Translations under genes and position numbers: made by a program | In this document: in pieces, positions 6,307-16,396 of the stretch | Layout of the letters: each line of letters starts with the position of its first letter | How positions within the stretch are numbered: the stretch's first letter is position 1 | Notes under the pieces: generated by a model | What the model saw: only the letters and a program-made list of their open reading frames with translations | What the model was told of the DNA's origin: nothing | The model's database searches: none | Assembly (NCBI GenBank): GCA_947651225.1 | Contig: CANSYK010000037.1 | Location: forward strand, 1-33,267 | Reading direction: 5' to 3' | Length of the DNA: 33,267 nt | Origin: an uncultured bacterium | GTDB taxonomy: Bacteria; Bacillota; Clostridia; Lachnospirales; Lachnospiraceae

Positions 6307-8202
6307 GTGTTTGATATAGAAGAGGAGTTAAAGAAGCTTCCGGCAAAGCCAGGGGTTTATCTGATGCATGACAAAAAAGATGCGATTATCTATGTGGGAA
6401 AGGCAATCAGTTTAAAGAACCGTGTGCGGCAGTATTTTCAGTCAAGTCGCCGTGTGACACCTAAGATTCAGCAGATGATTTCACACATTGACCATTTTGA
6501 ATATATTATTACCGATTCTGAAGTCGAGGCTCTTGTCCTGGAAAATAACCTGATCAAGGAATATATGCCAAAATATAACACGATGCTTAAAGATGACAAG
6601 ACATATCCATTTATCAGGGCGACGATTTATGAGGATTATCCAAGACTGATTTATTGTAGGGAGCAAAAGCGTGACAAGTCAAAATATTTTGGGCCATTTA
6701 CAAGTCCAGGGACGGCAAAAAATGCAATTGAAATGGCACAGAAGATTTATCATGTCCGAACCTGTAACCGGGTTCTTCCAAGAGATGAAGGGAAAGCAAG
6801 GCCTTGCCTGAATTATCATATCAAACAATGTGATGCGCCATGCCAGGGAAATATTTCCAAAGAGGAGTACCGCAAAAAGTTTGACAAGGCGTTGAAGCTT
6901 TTGGAGGGGGATTACCATGAGGTGATTCAGATTTTGCAGGAAAAAATGGAAAAGGCCGCACAGAATTTGCAGTTTGAAGAAGCGGCAGAATATCGTGATT
7001 TAATGGAAAGTGTGAAAAAGGTTGAGATACGTCAGAAAATTACGGATTTTGGAGGAGTGGACAGAGATATTATTGCAGTAGCGGCTGCGGCGCAGGAAGC
7101 GGTGGTGCAGGTCTTTTTTGTAAGAGAAGGAAAACTGATTGGAAGGGATCATTTTCACCTGAATGGGGTGGAAGGAGATACTAACGATGAAATTTTACAA
7201 TCCTTTGTGAAGCAGTTTTATGCAGGAACACCTTTTATTCCTCGTGAAGTCATGGTAGAATATGAGATACAGGATTCCAATCTAATTGAAGAATGGTTGA
7301 CACAGCGAAGAGGAAATAAAGTCAGTGTACTGGTTCCAAAGAAGGGACAGAAGGAACGCCTGATGGAACTGGCACATAAAAATGCGGCATTGATACTGAC
7401 GCAGGACAGTGAAAAAATTCGCAGAGAAGAGGAGCGGACAGCGGGAGCAATGGAGCAGATTTGCGGCTGGCTTGGAATTTCGGGCGTTACAAGGATAGAA
7501 TCATATGATATTTCCAATATCAATGGATTCCAGTCGGTTGGTTCTATGGTTGTATTTGAAAATGGAAAACCGAAAAAGAGTGATTATCGCAAATTCCGCA
7601 TTCAGACAGTGCAGGGACCGGATGATTACGCAAGTATGCAGGAAGTATTGTCAAGACGTTTCCGCCATGGTCTGGAAGAAAGGCAGGAACTTGGGGAGAA
7701 AGAATGGGAAGATACTTTGGGCAGCTTTACCCGTTTTCCAGATTTAATTATGATGGATGGTGGAAAGGGACAGGTTCATATTGCGGAGCAGGTATTAGAA
7801 AGTCTTGGACTTTTGATTCCAGTTTGTGGTATGGTAAAGGATGACAAGCATCGTACACGGGGATTGTATTTTCAGGATGGAGAGATGCCGATTGAGGTAA
7901 ACAGTGAAGGATTTCATCTGATGACACGAATTCAGGATGAAGTTCATCGGTTTGCGATAGAATATCATCGTTCTTTACGGAGTAAGGCGCAAGTAAAATC
8001 TGTGCTGGATGATATACCAGGGATTGGGCCGGCAAGAAGAAAAGCGCTGATGCGGCATTTTAAAGAGCTGGGAAAAATCCGTAGTGCTTCTGTAGAAGAA
8101 TTGATGGAGGCGGATTCCATGAATGAAGGGGCAGCAAGAAGTGTTTATGAGTTTTTCCGTCAAAAGCCAAAAGAAAAGGAAAGCGATTCCGAAGGAAAAT
8201 AA
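6307..8202 (+). CDS. uvrC: Excinuclease ABC subunit C
   Basis: Makes the two incisions in nucleotide excision repair together with UvrA and UvrB. It has 631 residues, normal for the family. Domains in order: GIY-YIG nuclease (about 10-95, KPGVYLMHD and IIYVGKA), a Cys-containing region (TCNRVLP...[15 protein letters not shown]), the UVR motif that binds UvrB (about 200-235, [13 protein letters not shown]), the RNase H-like nuclease ([32 protein letters not shown]), and the C-terminal helix-hairpin-helix ([14 protein letters not shown]). The start is GTG at 6307, eight nt after AGGGGGA. The first gene of a plus-strand run that continues through mfd, another repair factor. Confidence 0.98.
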   Translation: MFDIEEELKKLPAKPGVYLMHDKKDAIIYVGKAISLKNRVRQYFQSSRRVTPKIQQMISHIDHFEYIITDSEVEALVLENNLIKEYMPKYNTMLKDDKTYPFIRATIYEDYPRLIYCREQKRDKSKYFGPFTSPGTAKNAIEMAQKIYHVRTCNRVLPRDEGKARPCLNYHIKQCDAPCQGNISKEEYRKKFDKALKLLEGDYHEVIQILQEKMEKAAQNLQFEEAAEYRDLMESVKKVEIRQKITDFGGVDRDIIAVAAAAQEAVVQVFFVREGKLIGRDHFHLNGVEGDTNDEILQSFVKQFYAGTPFIPREVMVEYEIQDSNLIEEWLTQRRGNKVSVLVPKKGQKERLMELAHKNAALILTQDSEKIRREEERTAGAMEQICGWLGISGVTRIESYDISNINGFQSVGSMVVFENGKPKKSDYRKFRIQTVQGPDDYASMQEVLSRRFRHGLEERQELGEKEWEDTLGSFTRFPDLIMMDGGKGQVHIAEQVLESLGLLIPVCGMVKDDKHRTRGLYFQDGEMPIEVNSEGFHLMTRIQDEVHRFAIEYHRSLRSKAQVKSVLDDIPGIGPARRKALMRHFKELGKIRSASVEELMEADSMNEGAARSVYEFFRQKPKEKESDSEGK

Positions 8203-8258
8203 CCGTAAATAGTAACGTTGTTCCATAGCAGTAAAATGAATTTTTATGGAGGGTGATT

Positions 8259-9218
8259 ATGCAAAAAGGAACGTATAGTGTATCATTAAAAAGTTTGATT
8301 GAACATTTTGAACTGGAGAACTGTACACCGGAGATTGATGTAGAAAAAGTATTAGTTACACAGACCGATGTGAACCGTCCGGCATTACAGTTAGCGGGAT
8401 ATTTTGATTATTTTGATTCCAGCAGAATTCAGATGATTGGCCATGTGGAGCATACCTATATGCAGCAGAAAGGGCTTGATTACAGCGTAGCGATGATGGA
8501 GAGGATTATGGCGGGAAGTGAAGATACTCCAAAGCCTCCTTGCATTATTTTCTGCCGTGAAATCTGGATTGAAGACAAATTTGTTGAACTGGCGATAAAA
8601 TATAATGTGCCTCTTTTACGTACGGATAAAGAAACTTCTTCTTTTATGGCAGTATTAATTCGTTGGTTAAATGCAGAACTGGCACCAAGAATTTCGGTCC
8701 ATGGAGTTTTGGTAGACATTTATGGGGAAGGTGTTTTAATCATGGGTGAAAGCGGAATTGGTAAATCGGAGGTTGCTCTGGAACTGATTCACCGTGGACA
8801 CCGTCTGGTTTCTGATGACGTGGTAGAAATTAAAAGGGTAAGTGATGCTTCCTTGATTGGTTCAGCGCCAGATATTACACGCCATTTTATTGAGCTGCGA
8901 GGAATCGGGATTATTAACGCAAAGGCTTTGTTTGGTGTGGAAAGTGTCAAAGATGAGCAGGAAATTAATATGGTGATTAAGATTGAGGAATTTAACAAAG
9001 ACCAGAATTATGATCGTATGGGGCTGGATGAACAATACATTGAATTTTTAGGCAATAAAATTGTATGTCATTCTGTACCAATTCGTCCAGGACGTAATTT
9101 GGCTATTATCTGTGAATCCGCCGCTGTAAACCACAGACAGAAGAAAATGGGGTATAATGCAGCATTGGAGTTATATAACCGTGTTACAAGTAACCTCACA
9201 GGAAATAAAGAAGAATAA
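8259..9218 (+). CDS. hprK: HPr kinase/phosphorylase
   Basis: Bifunctional enzyme that phosphorylates and dephosphorylates Ser-46 of HPr and so controls carbon catabolite repression in Firmicutes. It has 319 residues. The P-loop GESGIGKSE starts at residue 163, followed by the HPrK signature (IELRGIGIINAKALFGVES) and DDVVEIKR. The N-terminal domain resembles MurE/F-type folds. I choose ATG 8259, preceded by GGAGG at 8248-8252; the GTG at 8253 overlaps that site. It follows uvrC by 56 nt, an order common in Clostridia. A GTAAATAGTAACG repeat fragment lies in the gap. Confidence 0.97.
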   Translation: MQKGTYSVSLKSLIEHFELENCTPEIDVEKVLVTQTDVNRPALQLAGYFDYFDSSRIQMIGHVEHTYMQQKGLDYSVAMMERIMAGSEDTPKPPCIIFCREIWIEDKFVELAIKYNVPLLRTDKETSSFMAVLIRWLNAELAPRISVHGVLVDIYGEGVLIMGESGIGKSEVALELIHRGHRLVSDDVVEIKRVSDASLIGSAPDITRHFIELRGIGIINAKALFGVESVKDEQEINMVIKIEEFNKDQNYDRMGLDEQYIEFLGNKIVCHSVPIRPGRNLAIICESAAVNHRQKKMGYNAALELYNRVTSNLTGNKEE

Positions 9219-9248
9219 ATACAATCCTGAAAGGGGGAGGAGAAGAAT

Positions 9249-10391
9249 ATGTTATTTTTAAAAGCAGATGATTTAAAAACTGGTATGAGGCTGGCAAAAC
9301 CAATCTATAATAAGAATGGAGTCATGCTTTATGAACGTAATTCTAAATTGACTAATCAGGGTATTGTCAGTATTCATAATTTTGGATTGATTGGGGTATA
9401 CATATTAGAGCCAGCAGAGCCTGTGCCGCCTATGACGGAGGATGATATTGCTTTTGAGCGGTTCCAGGCAATGTCTGTATTTGCGATCAAGGAGATATTG
9501 GATGCGATTTCCAAGCAGAAGGAGCCAAAAAATATGTATCCATTCGCCAATCAGGTAATCAAGCAGTATGGAACTCTTCATCACAAGATTAATTTTGTGC
9601 AGAATTTAAGAAGTGCGGAAGATGCGGTCTATAAACATGCGTTAAATACTGCTATATTATGTGCTCTAATTTCCAAGCAGTTAAAGCTGGAGTTTAAAAA
9701 ACAGCTTGATGTAGTCGTGGCGGGAATTCTATACGATATTGGGGAGCTTCTTGTGCCGCTTTCCTTGCGGAAAATGAAATCATCTGAAATGGATGATGAG
9801 ACAAGGGATAAAATATATACGTATCGCATTGCAGGATACCAGCTTTTAAATAAGTTCTATGATTTGGACCCGAATGTCAGACGGACTGCTACACTCGGAT
9901 GTAAAGAATTGTACCAATTGAGCAGTGATGAAGAGGAAGCTGTAGATATCAAGGTGCAAGAAGTGGAGATTTTAAAGGTAGCCGCTGTGTTTGACAATAT
10001 GACAGCTATGAAATATGAGGAAGAGCCGCTTTCTGAGATTTCAGCCTTGCGGTATCTGCAGGACAAGAAAAACGGATTTGACCAGGATGTAGTGGTTGGG
10101 TTAGTAAATAGTATAAATATTCTGAATCCGGGTGTATGTGTTGAATTGAGCAATGGCGACCGAGGCCTTGTCATTGCGGAAGGCTCGCTTGATATTTTAA
10201 AACCATTTGTTCTGTCATTTAAAGACAATCAGGTATTGAATCTTGCAGATGATAGGGTTTCGTCTGAAATACAGATTGTAGATATTATGAAGACGATGGA
10301 TAACCGTCATGTAGTGAATAGTGATCTGCTGGCAACTTATCAGGGCAATGGGCTGGCTATGGGACAGAAAAGAGATAAGAAACATTTTTAG
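9249..10391 (+). CDS. HD-GYP-like protein with degenerate catalytic motif
   Basis: A 380-residue cytoplasmic protein. Residues 1-60 match the DUF3391-like N-terminal module often preceding HD-GYP domains (LKTGMRLAKPIYNKNGVMLYE). The middle resembles an HD-GYP phosphodiesterase: KHALNTAILCALI (His130), then GILYDIGELLVP. Catalytic members read GLLHDIGK here, so the metal-binding His is Tyr162 and only Asp163 remains. DNMTAMKYEEEPLSEISALRYL matches the D-x-MT block, but the GYP loop is not recognisable. The C-terminus (VCVELSNGDRGLVI) is the usual small beta module. It probably does not cleave cyclic-di-GMP and may be a binding or regulatory protein. It sits between hprK and pth with short spacers. 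Confidence 0.78.
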   Translation: MLFLKADDLKTGMRLAKPIYNKNGVMLYERNSKLTNQGIVSIHNFGLIGVYILEPAEPVPPMTEDDIAFERFQAMSVFAIKEILDAISKQKEPKNMYPFANQVIKQYGTLHHKINFVQNLRSAEDAVYKHALNTAILCALISKQLKLEFKKQLDVVVAGILYDIGELLVPLSLRKMKSSEMDDETRDKIYTYRIAGYQLLNKFYDLDPNVRRTATLGCKELYQLSSDEEEAVDIKVQEVEILKVAAVFDNMTAMKYEEEPLSEISALRYLQDKKNGFDQDVVVGLVNSINILNPGVCVELSNGDRGLVIAEGSLDILKPFVLSFKDNQVLNLADDRVSSEIQIVDIMKTMDNRHVVNSDLLATYQGNGLAMGQKRDKKHF

Positions 10392-10400
10392 GAGATTGTT

Positions 10401-10961
10401 ATGTACATTATCGTGGGACTTGGAAATCCAGAGCGGAAATACAATGGAACAAGACATAATATTGGCTTTTCTGCCATTACTTCACTGGCAGATGCGAACA
10501 ATATTTCTGTTGATACCAAAAAGCATAAAGCGTTGATTGGTAAGGGCGTTATCGCAGGGCAGAAAGTAATTCTTGCAGAACCTCTTACTTATATGAACCT
10601 GAGTGGAGAAAGTGTGCGTGAGTTAGTTGATTACTATAAAATCGACCCGGCGGAAGAGCTGATTGTAATTTATGATGATGTTGACTTAGAACCAGGCAGG
10701 CTGCGCATTCGTGCAAAAGGGAGCGCAGGAGGCCACAATGGTATTAAAAATATTATTTCCCATCTGGGAAGTCAGGAATTTATGAGGATTCGAATTGGTG
10801 TTGGCGAAAAACCAAAAGGCTGGAATCTGGCAGATTATGTTCTTGGCAGATTTCCAAAAGAGGAAGAGCCGATTATCAGGGAAGCGTTAGAAAAGGTAGC
10901 AGAAGCCTGCAGTGTTATTATGACGCAGGACATCAATGCTGCAATGAATCAATTTAATTAA
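10401..10961 (+). CDS. pth: Peptidyl-tRNA hydrolase
   Basis: Releases tRNA from peptidyl-tRNA that drops off the ribosome. It has 186 residues, the normal length. The opening YIIVGLGNPERKYNGTRHNIGF contains the catalytic His (H19) and the substrate-binding Asn. PLTYMNLSGESV, YDDVDLEPGRLRIRAKGSAGGHNGIKNI and RIRIGVGEKP are all classic Pth blocks, including the conserved Asp. It starts 9 nt after the HD-like gene and is followed by mfd after 15 nt, the standard Firmicute pth-mfd order. GGAG precedes the ATG. Confidence 0.98.
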   Translation: MYIIVGLGNPERKYNGTRHNIGFSAITSLADANNISVDTKKHKALIGKGVIAGQKVILAEPLTYMNLSGESVRELVDYYKIDPAEELIVIYDDVDLEPGRLRIRAKGSAGGHNGIKNIISHLGSQEFMRIRIGVGEKPKGWNLADYVLGRFPKEEEPIIREALEKVAEACSVIMTQDINAAMNQFN

Positions 10962-10976
10962 AGGAATGGTGGAAAC

Positions 10977-13900
10977 GTGGAAACATTATTAGCACCATTG
11001 CAGGAAATCAATGCATATAACAGTGTCAGGGATTGCATGAAAAAGAAAAAATTTCCTCTGCATATTTCGGGTTGTATGGATTCCCAGAGGACGCATTTTA
11101 TTTATGGCCTGTCTCAGGGAATTTCCTGGAAGGTGATTGTGACACAAAATGAAATAAAAGCAAGAGAATTGATGGAGGAGTATCGCATGTTTGACAGGGA
11201 AGTGCTTTATTTCCCTGCAAAGGATGTGATTTTTTATAGTGCGGATGTACATGGAAGCGCAATTACGGTGGAACGATTAAAAGTGATTGAAGCATTACTT
11301 ACGAAAAAAGAAGCAACAGTGGTTACAACAATGGATGCCGGAATGGAAAATTTGCCGGCATTGTCTGTTTATGAAAAGTTTTTATCGGAAGTAGCAGAGG
11401 GAGATACCCTTGATTTGGAAAAGATTAGCATACAGTTGACCAATATGGGATACCGTCGTCAGAGCCAGGTAGAGATACCGGGTGACTTTTCGATTCGTGG
11501 CGGGATTTTAGATTTGTTCCCAATTACGGCTGACTGTCCATTCCGCATTGAACTATGGGGCGATGAGGTGGATACCATTCGTTCTTTTGATGCAGAAAGC
11601 CAACGTTCTATTGAGCGGGTAGAACGGCTGGTTATTTTTCCTGCATCAGAATTTATTGTGACAAAGGAAGAAATTCAGGATGCTTTTCAAAGAATGAAGG
11701 CAGACCAGAAAAAGCTTGTAGAGCGTTTTCGCAAGGAAAAGAATCACGAGGGAACAAATCGGATTAATGAAACAATTGCTCTTTTAAAGGAAGAGTTCGA
11801 GACGTATGAGAGCCGTGCGGGATTAGAGAGTTATTTACCATATTTTTCTATACAGACTGGTTCTTTGTTCGATTATTTTGATAGAGAAGGTACAGTATTT
11901 TTTATAGATGAACCAGTTCGTTGTCTGGAAAAAATGCTGGCAGTGGAAGAGGAGTTCCGGGAAAGTATGGAAGGGCGTCTGGAAAAAGGGTATATTCTTC
12001 CAAAACAAATGGAGGTTCTATATCCGGTGGAGGTGGTCAGTGCCATGATACAGGGAAGGCAGTCAATTTATCTGACAATGTTAGATACGCTGCCGAAGCA
12101 GATTTCTGCAAAGGAGGCGTATAATCTACAGATTCAGCCAGTTGGCTCATATAACAAACACTTCGAACTTCTTGCAGAAGATATTAAAAAATGGAGAAAG
12201 AATGGATATTGTATTCTTCTGTTGTCTGGGTCCCGGACAAGGGCAGAGCGTCTTGCAAAGGATTTGGAAGAATATGATGTGCCGGCTTTTTATAAGGAAA
12301 AGCCAGAGTTAAAGCTTACACAGGGCCAGGTAATGGCTTCTTATGGATTCCTTCATAAGGGATTTGCCTATGCGACAGCTAAATTTGTGGTTGTAACAGA
12401 GGGAGACATTTTTGGAGCAAAGGCAAGAGCGAGAAAAAGCAGACAGAAAAAGTATTCTGGAAAGTCTATTCAGAGTTTTAATGAGCTCAGTGTGGGAGAT
12501 TATGTTGTACATGAGGATCATGGGCTTGGGATTTACCGTGGGATTGAGAAAATTCGGGTAGATATGGTGACGAAGGATTACATTAAAATAGAATATGGTG
12601 ATGGGGGCAACTTGTATGTACCCGTTTCTGGGCTTGATGTCCTGCAAAAATATGCTGGGCAGGACGCAAAGAAACCAAAGCTGCATAAACTAAATTCCCA
12701 GGACTGGAAGAAAACAAAATCCCGTGTGAAAGGTGCTGTTCAGGAAATCGCAAAGGAGTTGGTACTTCTATATGCAAAGCGGCAGCAGCTTCAGGGATTT
12801 CAGTTTAGTAAAGATACCGTATGGCAGCATGAATTTGAGGAATTGTTTCCATTTGAGGAAACGCAGGATCAGCTTCGGGCGATTGAAGAGACGAAGCATG
12901 ACATGGAAAGCAATAAAATCATGGACCGCCTGATTTGTGGTGATGTGGGATATGGTAAGACAGAAATTGCAATTCGTGCAGCATTTAAGGCAGTAAATGA
13001 CGGGAAGCAGGTAGCATTTCTGGTGCCTACGACAATTCTGGCGCAGCAGCATTACAATACGTTGATTGAACGCTTGGGGGATTTTCCGGTAACAGTAGAG
13101 ATGCTCTCTCGTTTCCGTACTTCGGCACAGCAGAAAAAGGCAATTGAAAAGTTAAAAAAAGGTCAGGTTGATATTGTAGTGGGTACACACAGGCTTCTTT
13201 CTAAAGACGTTGAGTTTAAGAATCTGGGACTTTTAGTGGTTGATGAGGAACAGCGTTTTGGTGTAACACATAAAGAGAAAATCAAGCAGATGAAGGGAAA
13301 TGTAGATGTCCTGACTTTGAGTGCAACGCCGATTCCACGGACGCTTCATATGAGTTTGATTGGGATTCGGGATATGAGTGTTTTAGAGGAGCCGCCTGTA
13401 GACAGACTTCCGATTCAGACATTTGTCATGGAACACAACAGCGAAGTAATCCGTGAGGCAATTAACCGTGAACTGGCAAGGGGCGGGCAGATTTATTATG
13501 TATACAACAGGGTAAATCATATTGATGAGGTTGCATTGGATATTTCGCGCCTTGTGCCAGATGCGACTGTGGAATTTGCCCATGGACAGATGAAGGAACG
13601 AGAGCTGGAAAATATTATGATGTCCTTTATCAGCGGGGAGATTGATGTTTTGGTTGCCACAACGATTATTGAGACAGGGCTGGATATTGCTAATGTAAAT
13701 ACAATTATAATAGATAATGCTGACCAGATGGGGCTTTCGCAGCTCTATCAGCTTCGGGGGCGCATAGGACGTTCCAACCGGACTTCCTTTGCTTTTTTGA
13801 TGTATAAGCGAAATAAAATGTTAAAGGAGATTGCGGAAAAAAGACTGGCGGCAATCCGGGAATATACAGAACTTGGATCGGGAATCAAGGTGGCAATGCG

Positions 13901-14567
13901 CGACCTGGAAATCCGTGGAGCTGGTAATCTTTTGGGAGCGGCACAGTCAGGGCATATGGAAGCAGTTGGTTACGATTTATATTGTAAGATGCTAAACGAT
14001 GCTGTTCGAAGGCTGAAAGGTGAAACGACACAGGAAGAATTTGAGACAGCAATTGACTTACAGGTAGATGCATACATTCCGGCAACCTATATACCAAGTG
14101 AGTTCCAAAAGTTGGATATGTATAAAAGAATTGCGGGAATCGAAAAGATAGAGGAGTATAAAGATTTACAGGAAGAACTGACAGATCGTTTTGGCGATAT
14201 TCCGGCAGCGGCTGAAAATTTGCTTCGGATAGCGCTTTTAAAGTCAGATGCGCACAGGGCAGGAATGACGCAGGTAATTCAAAAAGAAAACGGAATCCGT
14301 TTTTATCTGCACAGCAGTGTATTTATTGACAGTACAAAGGCTACAAAGATGTTGCAGGAGTATCAGGGAAAAATGAAATATGTGCAGGATGAGGAGCCAT
14401 ATTTTTGTTATTTGATGAAAGAGACGCAGAATCGATCCATCAGTGTAACAGGGTATAAAGCAATATCATCAGCAGTAAAAACATCAAAGACAACACATAC
14501 CGAGGAAATTTTTCATTTTGTTGCAGACGCAATTAAGAGAATAGGAGGACTATATGAAAAAGAGTAA
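10977..14567 (+). CDS. mfd: Transcription-repair coupling factor
   Basis: Large DNA translocase (1196 aa) that removes RNA polymerase stalled at DNA damage and recruits UvrA. Domains in order: UvrB-like N-terminal region (about 1-340), the RNA polymerase interaction domain (about 490-560, [22 protein letters not shown]), helicase motor with Walker [27 protein letters not shown] box, [14 protein letters not shown], the QLRGRIGRS motif VI, the TRG-like segment and the C-terminal D7 domain. The GTG start has GGTGG just upstream. Its stop overlaps the start of the lipoprotein gene by 14 nt, suggesting coupling. With uvrC in the same run, it links two excision-repair functions. Confidence 0.98.
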   Translation: METLLAPLQEINAYNSVRDCMKKKKFPLHISGCMDSQRTHFIYGLSQGISWKVIVTQNEIKARELMEEYRMFDREVLYFPAKDVIFYSADVHGSAITVERLKVIEALLTKKEATVVTTMDAGMENLPALSVYEKFLSEVAEGDTLDLEKISIQLTNMGYRRQSQVEIPGDFSIRGGILDLFPITADCPFRIELWGDEVDTIRSFDAESQRSIERVERLVIFPASEFIVTKEEIQDAFQRMKADQKKLVERFRKEKNHEGTNRINETIALLKEEFETYESRAGLESYLPYFSIQTGSLFDYFDREGTVFFIDEPVRCLEKMLAVEEEFRESMEGRLEKGYILPKQMEVLYPVEVVSAMIQGRQSIYLTMLDTLPKQISAKEAYNLQIQPVGSYNKHFELLAEDIKKWRKNGYCILLLSGSRTRAERLAKDLEEYDVPAFYKEKPELKLTQGQVMASYGFLHKGFAYATAKFVVVTEGDIFGAKARARKSRQKKYSGKSIQSFNELSVGDYVVHEDHGLGIYRGIEKIRVDMVTKDYIKIEYGDGGNLYVPVSGLDVLQKYAGQDAKKPKLHKLNSQDWKKTKSRVKGAVQEIAKELVLLYAKRQQLQGFQFSKDTVWQHEFEELFPFEETQDQLRAIEETKHDMESNKIMDRLICGDVGYGKTEIAIRAAFKAVNDGKQVAFLVPTTILAQQHYNTLIERLGDFPVTVEMLSRFRTSAQQKKAIEKLKKGQVDIVVGTHRLLSKDVEFKNLGLLVVDEEQRFGVTHKEKIKQMKGNVDVLTLSATPIPRTLHMSLIGIRDMSVLEEPPVDRLPIQTFVMEHNSEVIREAINRELARGGQIYYVYNRVNHIDEVALDISRLVPDATVEFAHGQMKERELENIMMSFISGEIDVLVATTIIETGLDIANVNTIIIDNADQMGLSQLYQLRGRIGRSNRTSFAFLMYKRNKMLKEIAEKRLAAIREYTELGSGIKVAMRDLEIRGAGNLLGAAQSGHMEAVGYDLYCKMLNDAVRRLKGETTQEEFETAIDLQVDAYIPATYIPSEFQKLDMYKRIAGIEKIEEYKDLQEELTDRFGDIPAAAENLLRIALLKSDAHRAGMTQVIQKENGIRFYLHSSVFIDSTKATKMLQEYQGKMKYVQDEEPYFCYLMKETQNRSISVTGYKAISSAVKTSKTTHTEEIFHFVADAIKRIGGLYEKE

Positions 14568-15552
14568 AAGTTTTTTTTCCTGCCTGTGCGCAGGGGTTCT
14601 GGTTTTGGGAATTCTTACAGGCTGCAGTGAAAAAGGGACGGTTGGAATCGGTAACAGATTAGAAACAGGCGAAGTACAGGAAAATTCTGTTGTAATCCAT
14701 GTCGGGGACACCAGTGTAAGATACAGAGAGGTGCGTAATTATTGTTATCTGCTAAAAGAACAGTATGAGAGCAGCTTTGGGAAAAAAATATGGAATTATG
14801 AATTAGACGATGGGAGCACGATTGGTGATGAAGCGAAAGAAGAAATCATCAATATGATTACACAGTTAAAGGTAATCAGTGCAACGGCAGAATCAGAAAA
14901 GGTGACATTAACGAATGATGAAAAGGATGAAGCTTTGCAGAAAGCAGAGAAGTTGATGGAAAATGTGATAGATAAGGATAAGAAAAACTATCATTTATCT
15001 ATACAGTCATTGGAAAAAATTTATGAAGAAAATGCACTGGCAAATAAGATGTTTTACATTTCCACAGACGCTGCGGATACAGAAGTAACGAATGAAGAGG
15101 CAAGGCAGGCCAGGATTGCCTATATATTGATCAAAGAGGCTGGTGGAAACAAGGCAGGAGAGGCTTCTGGTAAGGGAAATGTTGCAAAAAGGGCGACGGC
15201 TTTATTAAAACAGGCGAAGAAGGTAAATGATTTTTCAGAGTTTGCAAGAGAAAATACGGAAGCGGATTCTGTTGAACTGACGATTGGAAAGGAGAGTACA
15301 GAACTAGACGAAGAGGCTGTTACGGCTGCGTTTTCCCTGGAAGAAGGGGAAATCAGCCCAGTAATTGCTGGAAAGAGTGGATATTATATAATCTATTGCA
15401 TCAATCCGATGGATGAAGATGCTACATATGCCCGTAAAGAAGAAATTATAGAAGAACGGCAGACAAATATGTTTAAGAAAAAATATACGGAATGGCTTGG
15501 GGAGTATGAGGTGGATATTAGCAAAGCTTTTTGGAAGGTTTTTGAAATATAG
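14554..15552 (+). CDS. prsA: PrsA/SurA-type peptidyl-prolyl isomerase lipoprotein
   Basis: Extracytoplasmic foldase (332 aa) helping exported proteins fold. The N-terminus is a lipoprotein signal (KKSKSFF, hydrophobic core, lipobox GILTGC with the lipidated Cys near residue 24). A SurA_N-like helical region follows, then a parvulin-type domain from about residue 185 (ARIAYILIKEA ... FSEFARENTEAD ... AAFSLEEGEISPVIAGKSGYYIIYC). The parvulin core is shortened and the exact active residues are not clear, so isomerase activity is inferred. It overlaps mfd by 14 nt, as in many Clostridia. Confidence 0.85.
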   Translation: MKKSKSFFSCLCAGVLVLGILTGCSEKGTVGIGNRLETGEVQENSVVIHVGDTSVRYREVRNYCYLLKEQYESSFGKKIWNYELDDGSTIGDEAKEEIINMITQLKVISATAESEKVTLTNDEKDEALQKAEKLMENVIDKDKKNYHLSIQSLEKIYEENALANKMFYISTDAADTEVTNEEARQARIAYILIKEAGGNKAGEASGKGNVAKRATALLKQAKKVNDFSEFARENTEADSVELTIGKESTELDEEAVTAAFSLEEGEISPVIAGKSGYYIIYCINPMDEDATYARKEEIIEERQTNMFKKKYTEWLGEYEVDISKAFWKVFEI

Positions 15553-15557
15553 TGACA

Positions 15558-15621
15558 AACTGTTAAGAAATAACTTTTAGATAGTGCGTAGGATTTTTAA
15601 AAGTTATTTTTGAACAGTTCC
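15558..15621. repeat. AACTGTT palindromic repeat, copy 1
   Basis: The arms begin AACTGTTAAGAAATAACTTT and end AAAGTTATTTTTGAACAGTT, giving an imperfect ~21-bp stem with a ~20-nt loop. It follows prsA and precedes cheX. A related palindrome lies after cheX. Confidence 0.7.
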
Positions 15622-15685
15622 AAAGCTGCTATTTTGGAAAGAACTGTGAATTGTGACGAAATAAATGTTTATTTTCCTTTTTTCG

Positions 15686-15714
15686 TTTACAGAAATAAGT
15701 TCATTTGCTATACT
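15686..15714 (+). promoter_or_regulatory. Promoter of cheX-like gene
   Basis: TTTACA (15686-15691), 17-nt spacer, TATACT (15709-15714). A second possible -10 (TATAAT, about 15745) has a poorer -35. Together with the palindrome upstream this indicates cheX is transcribed separately from prsA. Confidence 0.6.
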
Positions 15715-15792
15715 TGTTACAATTCGCAGCTGATTAGTTGTAGATATAATATATTTTGAGTAAAATGGCAGATTGGAAAGGAAGGTGATTTT

Positions 15793-16245
15793 GTGAAAGC
15801 AGAGCATATTAACCCGTTTATTATTTCTGTTTGTAAGATTATGAAGGATATGTGTATGCTTGATTTGAAGATAGGAAAGCCTGCCGTAACAAAGGGCGAA
15901 TATCCAGAGGATACTTCTATTATCAAATTAGGCTTGAAAGGTAATCTTACAGGAGAAGTTATACTAAATATTATGCATCCAACAGCATTACAGATTGTCT
16001 CTAAAATGATAATGATGCCAGTTGATACAATTGATGAAATGGGACAAAGTGCGATGTCTGAGCTTGGAAATATGATTGCAGGGAATGCGGCAACTGTTTT
16101 TGCAAATAATAATATTATGATCGATATTACCCCGCCGAATTATTATCTGGGTTCCGGTTTCCAGTCTGGTGCAAAGGAATTGTTTAGTGTTCCATTTACC
16201 TGTGATGCAGGGGATTTATCAATTGATGTGTTTATTAGTGAATAA
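15793..16245 (+). CDS. cheX: CheX/CheC-type chemotaxis phosphatase-like protein
   Basis: A 150-residue protein of the CheC/CheX/FliY phosphatase family, which dephosphorylates CheY-P in motile bacteria. The catalytic E-x-x-N signature is seen in MSELGNMIAGNAATVFA, within the typical helix. The flanking strands (IIKLGLKGNLTGEVILNI; LFSVPFTCDAGDLSIDVFI) fit the CheX fold. GTG 15793 is the start, preceded by AAGGAAGGTG. It is an orphan: no flagellar, che or receptor genes are nearby, so it may act on another response regulator. Palindromic repeats lie on both sides and a strong terminator follows. Confidence 0.87.
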   Translation: MKAEHINPFIISVCKIMKDMCMLDLKIGKPAVTKGEYPEDTSIIKLGLKGNLTGEVILNIMHPTALQIVSKMIMMPVDTIDEMGQSAMSELGNMIAGNAATVFANNNIMIDITPPNYYLGSGFQSGAKELFSVPFTCDAGDLSIDVFISE

Positions 16246-16302
16246 GGAACTGTTCAGAAAGAACTTTGTGTTGAAGTTATTTTTAAATAGTTTCTGAACA
16301 GT
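16246..16302. repeat. AACTGTT palindromic repeat, copy 2
   Basis: Begins GGAACTGTTCAGAAAGAACTT and contains GAAGTTATTTTT and TTTCTGAACAGT. It shares the arm sequences of the palindrome at 15558-15621 and starts immediately after the cheX stop codon. Confidence 0.68.
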
Positions 16303-16303
16303 G

Positions 16304-16330
16304 CACTGCCAGAACAGGCAGTGTTTTTTT
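16304..16330 (+). terminator. Rho-independent terminator after cheX
   Basis: CACTGCC (16304-16310), loop AGAACA, GGCAGTG (16317-16323), then seven T. Confidence 0.95.
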
Positions 16331-16396
16331 GGATAGTAACGATAAGGAACGGTCAGGTATTGATTTGTTGGCAGTTTTTAGAGACAGGAGGAAAGG

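Noticed and set aside
8253-8258. GTG at 8253 as start of hprK
   Set aside because: It lies within the ribosome site; ATG 8259 is correctly spaced.
15625-15645. Second terminator after prsA from CCAAA...TTTTGG
   Set aside because: The stem is short and not followed by a T-run; it is better explained as part of the AT-rich intergenic repeat area.
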